From positions 1 through 47,183 of the forward strand of contig JAPPMP010000006.1 of the NCBI GenBank assembly GCA_028819005.1: a stretch of 47,183 nt of DNA, in the 5' to 3' direction. The notes under the pieces are model-generated. The model was not told the origin of the DNA. It made no database searches and saw only the letters and a list, made by a program, of their open reading frames with translations. A program made the translations under genes and the position numbers. The DNA comes from Acidimicrobiaceae bacterium. GTDB lineage: Bacteria; Actinomycetota; Acidimicrobiia; Acidimicrobiales; Aldehydirespiratoraceae. Below are positions 26,472 to 32,265 of this stretch, piece by piece. Every line of letters begins with the position of its first letter. Within the stretch, counting starts at the first letter, position 1.

Positions 26472-27554
26472 ATGACAACTATCATTCTCGCTACTCTCGC
26501 AGTTCTCAGCACGGCAACGTCTGTCGTCTACGCCCGTTCGGCTCGTCGCCGGTTCCGGCTCGCTCGTTTGATCGAGACTGACAGCGCCGACGACCGAGAA
26601 GGGCATTCGTTGGCTTTCGCGGCGTACCGCAAGGAAGCCCATACGTCGATGGTGTATGCGCTGATTGCGCCTGCCGCCGCGGTTGTAGCCGTATTCGACG
26701 GCGCCAACGTGACTACGGCTGCCTTCGGTCTGCTTGTTGTGCCCGCAGCCGCTTCGTTGTGGTGGTCGCGCACGCTTGCCCGCGAGGCTCGCATGGCCCG
26801 CAACCGCTATGACATCGAACGCCGTGCTTCAGAGGCGCTGGAGCAGGAGCAGTTGGCGCCCAAGGCATGGGCCGCCCGCCTCGCCCCTGAACAGGTCCCT
26901 GACTTCCCGGGCTTCGAGATCGGCCGTGTCTACCAAGCCGGTTCGGGGCTCATGGCCGGGGACTTCTTCGATGTTCACCGTGTGGGACCCACCAGGGTCG
27001 CCGCGGTGATCGGTGATGTGGCCGGTCACGGCATCGAGTCTTCGATCACAGCTTTCCAAGCGAAGTACTTGCTGAGGGTGTTTCTGCGCCAGTTCCGCGA
27101 TCCGGCTCAAGCCTTCGAGGAACTCAACGAGCAGCTTGCGTCCGGCGACCGGCACGAGGAGTTCATTTCTGCCGCGGTGGTCGTGTTCGACACCGAGGCG
27201 GGAACCCTGCGCTGTGCATCCGCGGGCCACCCGGCGGTGTTCTTCTTTCAAGAGGACGGCGTCAAGCCGCTGCGCTCCACGGGTCCGCTGCTGATGCTCG
27301 ACTCCAATGCCACCTATTTCTCCCGGGAGATTCCGATGGAGAGCGGCGACATGATCGTCATGTACACCGACGGTCTTGCCGAGGCCCGCGCCGGAGGGTC
27401 GCTGTTCGGCGAGGACCGCATCATCAAGACCGCGGAACGGGAGCTGAACGCACCACCCGATGTGTTGTGCAAGGCTCTGCTCGACGCGGCCAAGGATCAT
27501 GCGGGCGGGATCATCGACGACGACACCGCGGTCATGGCGATTCGTCGAGACTGA
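26472..27554 (+). CDS. Membrane-linked SpoIIE/RsbU-type PP2C phosphatase
   Basis: A 360-residue protein. The N-terminus has a signal-anchor (about 1-20) and one or two more hydrophobic segments (about 58-98), followed by a basic helical linker. The C-terminal SpoIIE domain carries GDFFDV (163-168), GDVAGHGIES (181-190), CASAGHPAVF, YTDGLAEAR and DDDTAV, the metal-binding Asp set of PP2C enzymes. Such phosphatases usually dephosphorylate anti-anti-sigma factors in partner-switching stress pathways, but no STAS or RsbW gene is nearby. Its signal would come through the membrane part. Confidence 0.88.
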   Translation: MTTIILATLAVLSTATSVVYARSARRRFRLARLIETDSADDREGHSLAFAAYRKEAHTSMVYALIAPAAAVVAVFDGANVTTAAFGLLVVPAAASLWWSRTLAREARMARNRYDIERRASEALEQEQLAPKAWAARLAPEQVPDFPGFEIGRVYQAGSGLMAGDFFDVHRVGPTRVAAVIGDVAGHGIESSITAFQAKYLLRVFLRQFRDPAQAFEELNEQLASGDRHEEFISAAVVVFDTEAGTLRCASAGHPAVFFFQEDGVKPLRSTGPLLMLDSNATYFSREIPMESGDMIVMYTDGLAEARAGGSLFGEDRIIKTAERELNAPPDVLCKALLDAAKDHAGGIIDDDTAVMAIRRD

Positions 27555-27571
27555 TCCCTGCTCCGACTCCT

Positions 27572-27787
27572 ATGCCTTGGTGTACGTCGTGTGAGCGGAA
27601 CTGGACTCCGACGTCTTTGACGACGGCCGGCACCTGCCCTGAATGCGGTGAACCCGTGGAACCAACCCCCGGCGTGGACCATTCGCCGCAGGCTTACCGC
27701 CCACCATGGCATTTCTGGCTCGGTCTGGCCGCCGCGACGATATACCTGGCCTGGCGAGCCATCGACGGCCTGCTTCTGTTGTTCTGA
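27572..27787 (+). CDS. Small zinc-ribbon membrane protein
   Basis: A 71-residue protein. The N-terminus has two CxxC knuckles (CTSC and CPEC), a rubredoxin-like zinc ribbon, and the C-terminus is one transmembrane helix (FWLGLAAATIYLAWRAIDG). It starts 17 bp after the phosphatase stop, probably in the same transcript. The function is unknown. A diverged copy of its last 24 codons is fused to a restriction-gene fragment at 30893-30964. Confidence 0.7.
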   Translation: MPWCTSCERNWTPTSLTTAGTCPECGEPVEPTPGVDHSPQAYRPPWHFWLGLAAATIYLAWRAIDGLLLLF

Positions 27788-27853
27788 GGGCGTGTGGGCG
27801 AGGGCGCGGGCGAATCGGTAGTACTGGGACCCGAGGAATAGTAGCGCAAAGAC

Positions 27854-27919
27854 GTGGAGATCGAATACCAGACTCGCGTCGTAGACGATCAGCTCGACAG
27901 GGTTCTCAAGGGGTACTGA
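27854..27919 (+). pseudogene. Possible N-terminal remnant of an AAA/DUF4143-type ATPase
   Basis: GTG at 27854 opens 21 codons reading MEIEYQTRVVDDQLDRVLKG and then a stop. The segment resembles the first residues of DUF4143-type ATPases (a pattern like YxPRVVDxxL before the P-loop), but the P-loop and everything after it are missing. Evidence is one short segment only. The remaining bases 27788-27853 show nothing recognisable. Confidence 0.3.
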
Positions 27920-27928
27920 GATGGCTCG

Positions 27929-27950
27929 ATGCTATCAGAATTGATAGCAT
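27929..27950. promoter_or_regulatory. Operator of the CcdA-like/MazF module
   Basis: ATGCTATCA and TGATAGCAT form a perfect 9-bp inverted repeat with a 4-bp centre, ending 6 nt before the antitoxin ATG. TAGCAT (27945-27950) inside it has -10 box spacing for a leaderless start. Antitoxin autorepression at this site is the natural reading. Confidence 0.7.
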
Positions 27951-27956
27951 TGGGTG

Positions 27957-28190
27957 ATGGCAACTACACGTACCACGTTCACGCTTGACGAAGGGCTCGC
28001 TGAGCAGGCCCGGGAGCTTCAACTCAATATTTCTGCCGCGGCTCGAGAGGGCGTCGCAGCCGCGGTGAGGCGCACTCTTGCCGAAGCCGACCGAGCGGCC
28101 TATCTACGACATCCCGAGGAACCCGACGACTTCTGGGATCAGGCTCAAGCCCAGACTTGGGGTGACCAGCACGACGATGATCGGCGTTGA
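27957..28190 (+). CDS. CcdA-like antitoxin
   Basis: A 77-residue protein. The N-terminal RTTFTLDEGLAEQARELQLN looks like a ribbon-helix-helix DNA-binding segment of CcdA/VapB-type antitoxins, and the C-terminal half is acidic (EEPDDFWDQ) and suited to wrapping around a toxin. It is followed 3 bp later by a MazF/PemK-like toxin. ATG at 27957 is chosen over the GTG one codon upstream. It would bind the inverted repeat just before its start. Confidence 0.75.
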   Translation: MATTRTTFTLDEGLAEQARELQLNISAAAREGVAAAVRRTLAEADRAAYLRHPEEPDDFWDQAQAQTWGDQHDDDRR

Positions 28191-28193
28191 CCA

Positions 28194-28502
28194 GTGAACC
28201 GCGGCGAAGTGTGGTGGGCCGAACTGGGCCGCAAGCGTCGGCCGGTCGTGATCCTTACCCGCCCGGAAGTCATAGACGTGCGGGAATTGCTGACTGTGGC
28301 CGAGTTGACCACTGCGATCCGTGGTCTCACAGTTGAAGTGCCCGTCGACAGAGACGAAGCCGGTGTGTCCGAAACAACCGTCGTGAATTGCGACGGCATC
28401 TACACCCTGCGGCGCTCAATGCTGTCCAACCGTGTCGGAAAGCTCAGCGACCCCACCATGCTTCGTATCTGTCGATCACTGACTTACGTCCTCGGCTGTT
28501 AG
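28194..28502 (+). CDS. MazF/PemK-like mRNA interferase toxin
   Basis: A 102-residue toxin. MNRGEVWWAELGRKRRPVVI is the family N-terminus (the RGEVW motif and the RPVVI strand) and TVVNCDGIYTLRRSMLSNRVG is the conserved second half. MazF toxins cut mRNA at short sequences unless bound by antitoxin. The GTG start is 3 bp after the antitoxin stop. It looks intact. Confidence 0.88.
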   Translation: MNRGEVWWAELGRKRRPVVILTRPEVIDVRELLTVAELTTAIRGLTVEVPVDRDEAGVSETTVVNCDGIYTLRRSMLSNRVGKLSDPTMLRICRSLTYVLGC

Positions 28503-28604
28503 GCCCGACTTAGAAACGTGCTCTCACCTGCTCGAATTGGTCGGGCTGAGAAGATCTGAACCTCCGACGTTCGGTCCCCCCCACGTCTGATCCGCGGTGG
28601 CGTT

Positions 28605-28658
28605 GTAGCTTGCAGGCTACGTTTCCACCGTATGCTATAGTTGTAGCGTGCAAGCTAC
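28605..28658 (+). promoter_or_regulatory. HipBA promoter with paired operators
   Basis: Two inverted repeats of GTAGC/GCTAC type lie at 28605-28620 (GTAGCTTGCAGGCTAC) and 28643-28658 (GTAGCGTGCAAGCTAC). Between them TATAGT (28636-28641) is a good -10 box, 6 nt before the GTG of hipB, so the mRNA would be leaderless. The second operator spans the start codon. Spacing fits cooperative HipB binding. Confidence 0.65.
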
Positions 28659-28974
28659 AGAACATGACGGTCGCGGCCCAGGAACATCAGGACAAAAGCG
28701 CCGGACCAGCCGCGGTATCACCTCAGGACCGCGGCTCGGGCACGCTATCAGGCAAGCACGAAAGGAACTTGGCTGGTCCCAAGCGGAGCTCTCCGCCAGG
28801 TCGAAGGTGGCCCGGTCCCAGATTTCCGCCATTGAGTCAGCGAAGGCTGACCCCAAAGCGTCGACACTGATCGCTCTGCTGCGATGCCTTGATTGCGAGA
28901 TGGCGGTACACCCGATAGACCCCAGCCAGTTCCGTTTGGAGAACCACCTGAAAACGGTGATGGGATATGACTGA
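28648..28974 (+). CDS. hipB: HipB-like XRE antitoxin
   Basis: A 108-residue protein. Residues 30-85 are an XRE helix-turn-helix (LGHAIRQARKELGWSQAELS, then ARSQISAIESAKADPKASTL), and the C-terminal strand (CEMAVHPIDPSQFRLE) is as in HipB, which binds the toxin and DNA. The GTG start lies inside its own operator. Its 3' end overlaps hipA by 8 bp, the usual antitoxin-toxin arrangement. Confidence 0.82.
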   Translation: MQATEHDGRGPGTSGQKRRTSRGITSGPRLGHAIRQARKELGWSQAELSARSKVARSQISAIESAKADPKASTLIALLRCLDCEMAVHPIDPSQFRLENHLKTVMGYD

Positions 28975-30421
28975 GCTGGACGTTCTGATCCACGGCGTGA
29001 GAGCGGGCTCAGTTTCACAGAGCAGAGGCGGCAGCGCTCGATTCTCGTACAGCGACGAGTACCTCGCCGGCGGTTCGCCGGTACCACTGTCTACGAGGTT
29101 CTGGCTTGGCTCGCGCGCTTATGACGTCGAGAGATGGTTGGATGGTCTGCTCGCGGACAACGGCGATGTGCGGCGAAGATGGGCGACCGACTACGGGACA
29201 TACTCAACTAGGCCGTTCGATTTGCTCGGATCACCGGTGGGGCGCGACTGCGCCGGGGCGGTTCAGTTCTGTCGCCCAGAGATCACGTCCGAATTGATGT
29301 CCAGAGGAAGCAGCCTTGAGCCGCTCAGCGAGACCGACGCGGCGAACATCGTCGCTGGGCTTCGAGCCGATGCCGCGGCTTGGAACGAGAACCGCACTCT
29401 TACCGCGTTCAGTCTTGGCGGTGTTCAAGCAAAGACAGCTTTGAGGTTCGACGGCGATCAATGGTCGCTGCCGGGCGGGACCGCGTGTACCACGCACATT
29501 CTCAAACCTGCTCCCGCCGCGTTTCCTGATCTCGACATCGTGGAGCACCTGTGCCAGCAAGCAGCACGCAATCTCGGCATCCAGGCTGCTGCTACAGACT
29601 GTCTCTACTTCGGCGACGAACGCTCTCTGGTTGTCACCAGATACGACCGGACCCAGTTGGCTGCCGGTCTTGAGCCGCAACGCATCCACCAAGAGGATAT
29701 GTGCCAGGCGCTCGATGTCTCCCCGTTGCGGAAGTATCAGTCCGACGGTGGCCCAACACCGTCGGACGTCGCCAGCCTGCTGCGGCGTTGTTCGAGTGAC
29801 CCAGATGCCGATGTACGACATTTTCTTGATGGATTGATCTACAATTGGCTGGTCGCGAACACCGACGGTCACGCTAAGAACTTCAGCTTGCTCATCACTG
29901 CCGACCAGGTGAGGCTTGCCCCGCTGTACGACCTGTGTTCGATTCTGCCTTACCGAGACGTCACGGGTCGCAGACACTACGTCCCCAAACTCAAGCTGGC
30001 GATGAAGGTGGGCAGAACCTACACCTTGCGAAGAGCCGACACGGAGTCGGCGTGGGGTGCCGCGGCCGATCAGATGGGTGTTAGCCGCATGGAGGTGTCG
30101 GAACGGCTGAGGGATCTGTCAGAACGCATCAACGGGGCTTTCGAGCGTGCCGTCACGACTCTGCCTGACAAGTCGACTCAATCGCCATACGTGTCAGACC
30201 TATTGAAAGCGATTGAGCTACGAGCGAGCACAGGGCTGGCGGTTTCGTCGGCTTTGGGACGCGGTTCGCAGCGCACGATTCGTGAGACAGGAGACAAACT
30301 CCTCACAAAACAAACGTTTCAGCCCGCCAACACCAACAAACCGGTGTGCGGTTTCCGCGGGCCTCGCTCCAAGAAACGTTGTGTGCTCGCGTCGGGTCAC
30401 CGCGGGTCGCACCGGTACTGA
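28967..30421 (+). CDS. hipA: HipA family kinase toxin with extra C-terminal Cys/His tail
   Basis: A 484-residue Ser/Thr kinase toxin. The HipA N1 domain (FSYSDEYLAGGSPVPLSTRF) is followed by FSLGGVQAKTALRF, the catalytic motif NTDGHAKNFSLL (D300) and the metal-binding YDLCS (D322). HipA phosphorylates GltX and causes growth arrest. The catalytic residues are intact. The last ~30 residues, after the usual end of the fold, read VCGFRGPRSKKRC then SGHRGSHRY, a Cys/His cluster that may be a small zinc knuckle not found in E. coli HipA. Confidence 0.88.
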   Translation: MTELDVLIHGVRAGSVSQSRGGSARFSYSDEYLAGGSPVPLSTRFWLGSRAYDVERWLDGLLADNGDVRRRWATDYGTYSTRPFDLLGSPVGRDCAGAVQFCRPEITSELMSRGSSLEPLSETDAANIVAGLRADAAAWNENRTLTAFSLGGVQAKTALRFDGDQWSLPGGTACTTHILKPAPAAFPDLDIVEHLCQQAARNLGIQAAATDCLYFGDERSLVVTRYDRTQLAAGLEPQRIHQEDMCQALDVSPLRKYQSDGGPTPSDVASLLRRCSSDPDADVRHFLDGLIYNWLVANTDGHAKNFSLLITADQVRLAPLYDLCSILPYRDVTGRRHYVPKLKLAMKVGRTYTLRRADTESAWGAAADQMGVSRMEVSERLRDLSERINGAFERAVTTLPDKSTQSPYVSDLLKAIELRASTGLAVSSALGRGSQRTIRETGDKLLTKQTFQPANTNKPVCGFRGPRSKKRCVLASGHRGSHRY

Positions 30422-30462
30422 GACGGCGGCGCGCCATCGCCTGCGTCGCGGACATCCGGCGA

Positions 30463-30502
30463 CCACCAGTCATCTACATCAACCACCAGTCATCTACACC
30501 AA
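30463..30502 (+). repeat. Tandem 20-bp repeat
   Basis: CCACCAGTCATCTACATCAA is followed immediately by the same 20-mer with one change (C for T). It lies between hipA and the ATPase fragment. No protein or regulatory role is evident. Confidence 0.8.
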
Positions 30503-30522
30503 CTGCTACACCGGCACCATTC

Positions 30523-30774
30523 ATGTCGGGTTTCAGCAGTCTCGGTACGCCATCCGACACTCCTTTCTCTCCAGGTTTCGGCGTGAGGCCGCGCAGTCTG
30601 GTAGGCCGCAAAGACCTACTTGACAGCATCGGCGGGGGCTTGGCCACTGGCCCGCACTCCGAGCGCTACACGTCGTTGTTGATAGGACGGCGCGGCTCAG
30701 GAAAAACGGTGGTGCTTCAAGAGATCGAAGGCCGAGCCCCCACGCCGCTCCCGTTGCCGGAGATCGACGACTGA
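30523..30774 (+). pseudogene. Truncated AAA ATPase (N-terminal fragment)
   Basis: ATG at 30523 encodes about 71 residues that look like the start of a large ATP-binding protein: FGVRPRSLVGRKDLLDSI, then YTSLLIGRRGSGKTVVLQEI with an intact Walker A. Homology stops after EGRA near 30736, and the frame then reads through a CRISPR spacer to a stop at 30774. Walker B, sensor motifs and the C-terminal domain are missing, so it cannot work as the parent did. Confidence 0.65.
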
Positions 30775-30845
30775 TCCCCGCGTGGGCGGGGAGAACAATG
30801 CGCCCAGCGCGGGAAATGGCAGCCGAAGCGACTGATCCCCGCGTG
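30736..30845 (+). CRISPR. Type I-E-like CRISPR array remnant (one full and one broken repeat)
   Basis: A 29-nt repeat at 30768-30796 (beginning CGACTGATCCCCGCGTGGGC, ending GGGGAGAAC) has the CCCCGC/GCGGGG stem and the length of type I-E repeats. A 32-nt spacer follows (30797-30828), then the first 17 nt of the same repeat (30829-30845), giving the 61-nt period usual for type I-E. The 32 nt before the first repeat (30736-30767) may be an older spacer. The second repeat is broken by fusion to restriction-gene DNA. No cas genes are in the window. Confidence 0.75.
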
Positions 30846-30847
30846 AC

Positions 30848-30964
30848 GTGTGGAAGGCGGTGGAACGTGAGATCATCCGTCCGCTGCGCCCGTGGCTCGG
30901 CTTGGCTGCCGCCGTTGTCTACCTCGGCTGGCGAGCCATCGACGGCCTGCTTCTGCTGTTCTAG
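30848..30964 (+). pseudogene. In-frame chimeric micro-ORF (restriction gene fragment fused to zinc-ribbon gene fragment)
   Basis: A 38-codon frame starting GTG encodes MWKAVEREIIRPLRPWLG followed by a hydrophobic helix ending WRAIDGLLLLF. Bases 30844-30900 match 36877-36933 in the PaeR7I-like gene (3 differences in 57 nt), and 30893-30964 match the end of the zinc-ribbon gene (27716-27787). The two parents share TGGCTCGG exactly at the join. The differences show the donor copies were paralogues, not the copies now in the window. It has no SD and is probably a recombination scar. Confidence 0.75.
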
Positions 30965-31013
30965 CCAGCTCAAGATCTGGGGGAATGAAGGTCGTAGTTC
31001 ATAAGGGTGTTGC

Positions 31014-31053
31014 GTATCGTATGGATACCTAGGTAGCGTGCATTCTCGCTACC
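31014..31053 (+). promoter_or_regulatory. Operators upstream of the RHH/Doc module
   Basis: Two inverted repeats lie here: GTATC-GTATG-GATAC (31014-31028) and GGTAGCG-TGCATTCT-CGCTACC (31032-31053). They sit 46 bp before the antitoxin start. The ten bases GTAGCGTGCA are identical to the start of the second hipB operator. Confidence 0.6.
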
Positions 31054-31098
31054 AATTACGTGTTCTTGAGATCAGGGACATCATCCGAGGAGGAGCAG

Positions 31099-31326
31099 AT
31101 GGCACCACAAGGAGACACCAAGAGCATGACATTGCGCATCGAGGAGACCCTCGCGGAAAGAGTGCGGACAATAGCGGAGGTTGAGGAAAGCACTGTTAGC
31201 GACGTCATCAGGGATGCTCTCGCTGAGCACGTGGATCGTCGACGCCGTGATCCAGAGTTCCAGGCGATGTTGAAGCGTAATCTTCGGCGCCACGAGGAAC
31301 TGTTGAACCTGCTCGCAGATGGCTGA
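31099..31326 (+). CDS. Ribbon-helix-helix antitoxin of a Doc module
   Basis: A 75-residue protein. MTLRIEETLAERVRTIAEVE then STVSDVIRDALAEHVDRRR is a standard RHH (CopG/MetJ-like) DNA-binding fold, and the C-terminal helix (LKRNLRRHEELLNLLA) should cap the toxin. GAGGAGG precedes the ATG at 31099. Its stop overlaps the doc start by 8 bp, so the two are coupled. Confidence 0.8.
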   Translation: MAPQGDTKSMTLRIEETLAERVRTIAEVEESTVSDVIRDALAEHVDRRRRDPEFQAMLKRNLRRHEELLNLLADG

Positions 31327-31717
31327 GGTGAACTACCTCGAACTCGATGATGTGCTCGCTATTGCTTGTGAGGTTCTAGGCCTCGAGGTGAACGCGCTCT
31401 TGCACGTGACTGATGTCGGGCTAGCAGACTCGGCTGTTGCACGGCCACGGGCGGGCTTTGCCGAGCAGGAGTTTCACCCAACGCTAGAAGCCAAGGCGGC
31501 TTCCTTGCTCTTTGGACTTGCACGCAACCATGCGTTCATTGACGGCAATAAGCGAACATCCGTGTTGTCCACGCTTCAGTTCCTCAACGCGAACGACCAC
31601 GACCTAGAGCTCTCACCGGTCGAGGAGGTCTACAAGACTGTCGTGCAGGTCTCGTCGGGAGACTTCTCATTGGATGACCTCACGGAGGACAAGTCCAGGC
31701 CCACAACGCGGTCATAG
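31319..31717 (+). CDS. doc: Doc/Fic-type toxin with altered C-terminus
   Basis: A 132-residue death-on-curing protein. The Fic motif is HAFIDGNKRTS (H71-S81). Doc toxins phosphorylate EF-Tu, while other Fic proteins AMPylate targets. Natural homology ends near DFSLDDLTE. The last ten or so codons (DKSRPTTRS) are read from the antisense strand of a transposase fragment, so the original C-terminus was lost, probably only a few residues. The active site is unaffected. Confidence 0.8.
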   Translation: MAEVNYLELDDVLAIACEVLGLEVNALLHVTDVGLADSAVARPRAGFAEQEFHPTLEAKAASLLFGLARNHAFIDGNKRTSVLSTLQFLNANDHDLELSPVEEVYKTVVQVSSGDFSLDDLTEDKSRPTTRS

Positions 31718-32016
31718 GCCGCCACCGCCTCAGCCGCCAAAGCGTCGAACACGCCGGCTGCGACCCACTCGTCGCGGCGCGCCCGCAGCGTGGTGTCTGA
31801 CACCTGGTTGCCCAACAGGCGCTCAGCGGTGACCCACGAACACCCCGTCACCAACCTGATCACGATCCCCTCAAAACAGACACGGTCCGCGATCCGCGGA
31901 TTGTGACAACCCAACGGATGCCCATCAACACGGCCTGACAGCAACGGTTCCACCGCCGCCCACATCGCATCCATCACCTCGGGATCCAGCGCGCGCACAA
32001 TAACAGAAACCTCCAC
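31681..32016 (-). pseudogene. IS5-type transposase, N-terminal fragment
   Basis: The reverse strand from 32016 encodes 112 residues of a transposase N-terminal domain: MWAAVEPLLSGRVDGHP, then FEGIVIRLVTGCSWVTAERL and VVGLDLSSV, which normally leads to a DGS motif and the DDE core. Homology stops at 31681, where the sequence becomes the end of doc, so the catalytic core is absent. No terminal repeats are clear. Bases 32017-32265 hold no gene that I can recognise. Confidence 0.75.
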
Positions 32017-32265
32017 CTAGTCGTCATTGGTTGTGGTACCCGAAGTCCACATCGGGAAACCCGACGACAGGTGGATGGTCACCTACCCGCTCGGCCTCTA
32101 AGCCTCAATCCACCGGTGAGGCAGGAGTTCCGAGGCCCAACGGGCAGTCCGCAGGCCGGAGGTCTCGCAGAAATCCATTTTCCTTAACCCGAGTTAAAGT
32201 CTCACAACTTGAGTCGGTGTCATACCTTGCACCTAACGTGATGTCGAACTAACCGGGAGGTGTCC

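Noticed and set aside
28503..28546. GCCCGAC/GTCGGGC as a terminator after mazF
   Set aside because: The loop would be about 30 nt and no T-run follows, so a terminator is not convincing.
30346..30522. Upstream extension of the truncated ATPase reading frame
   Set aside because: It overlaps the end of hipA in another frame and crosses the tandem 20-bp repeat; ATPase homology starts only after the ATG at 30523.
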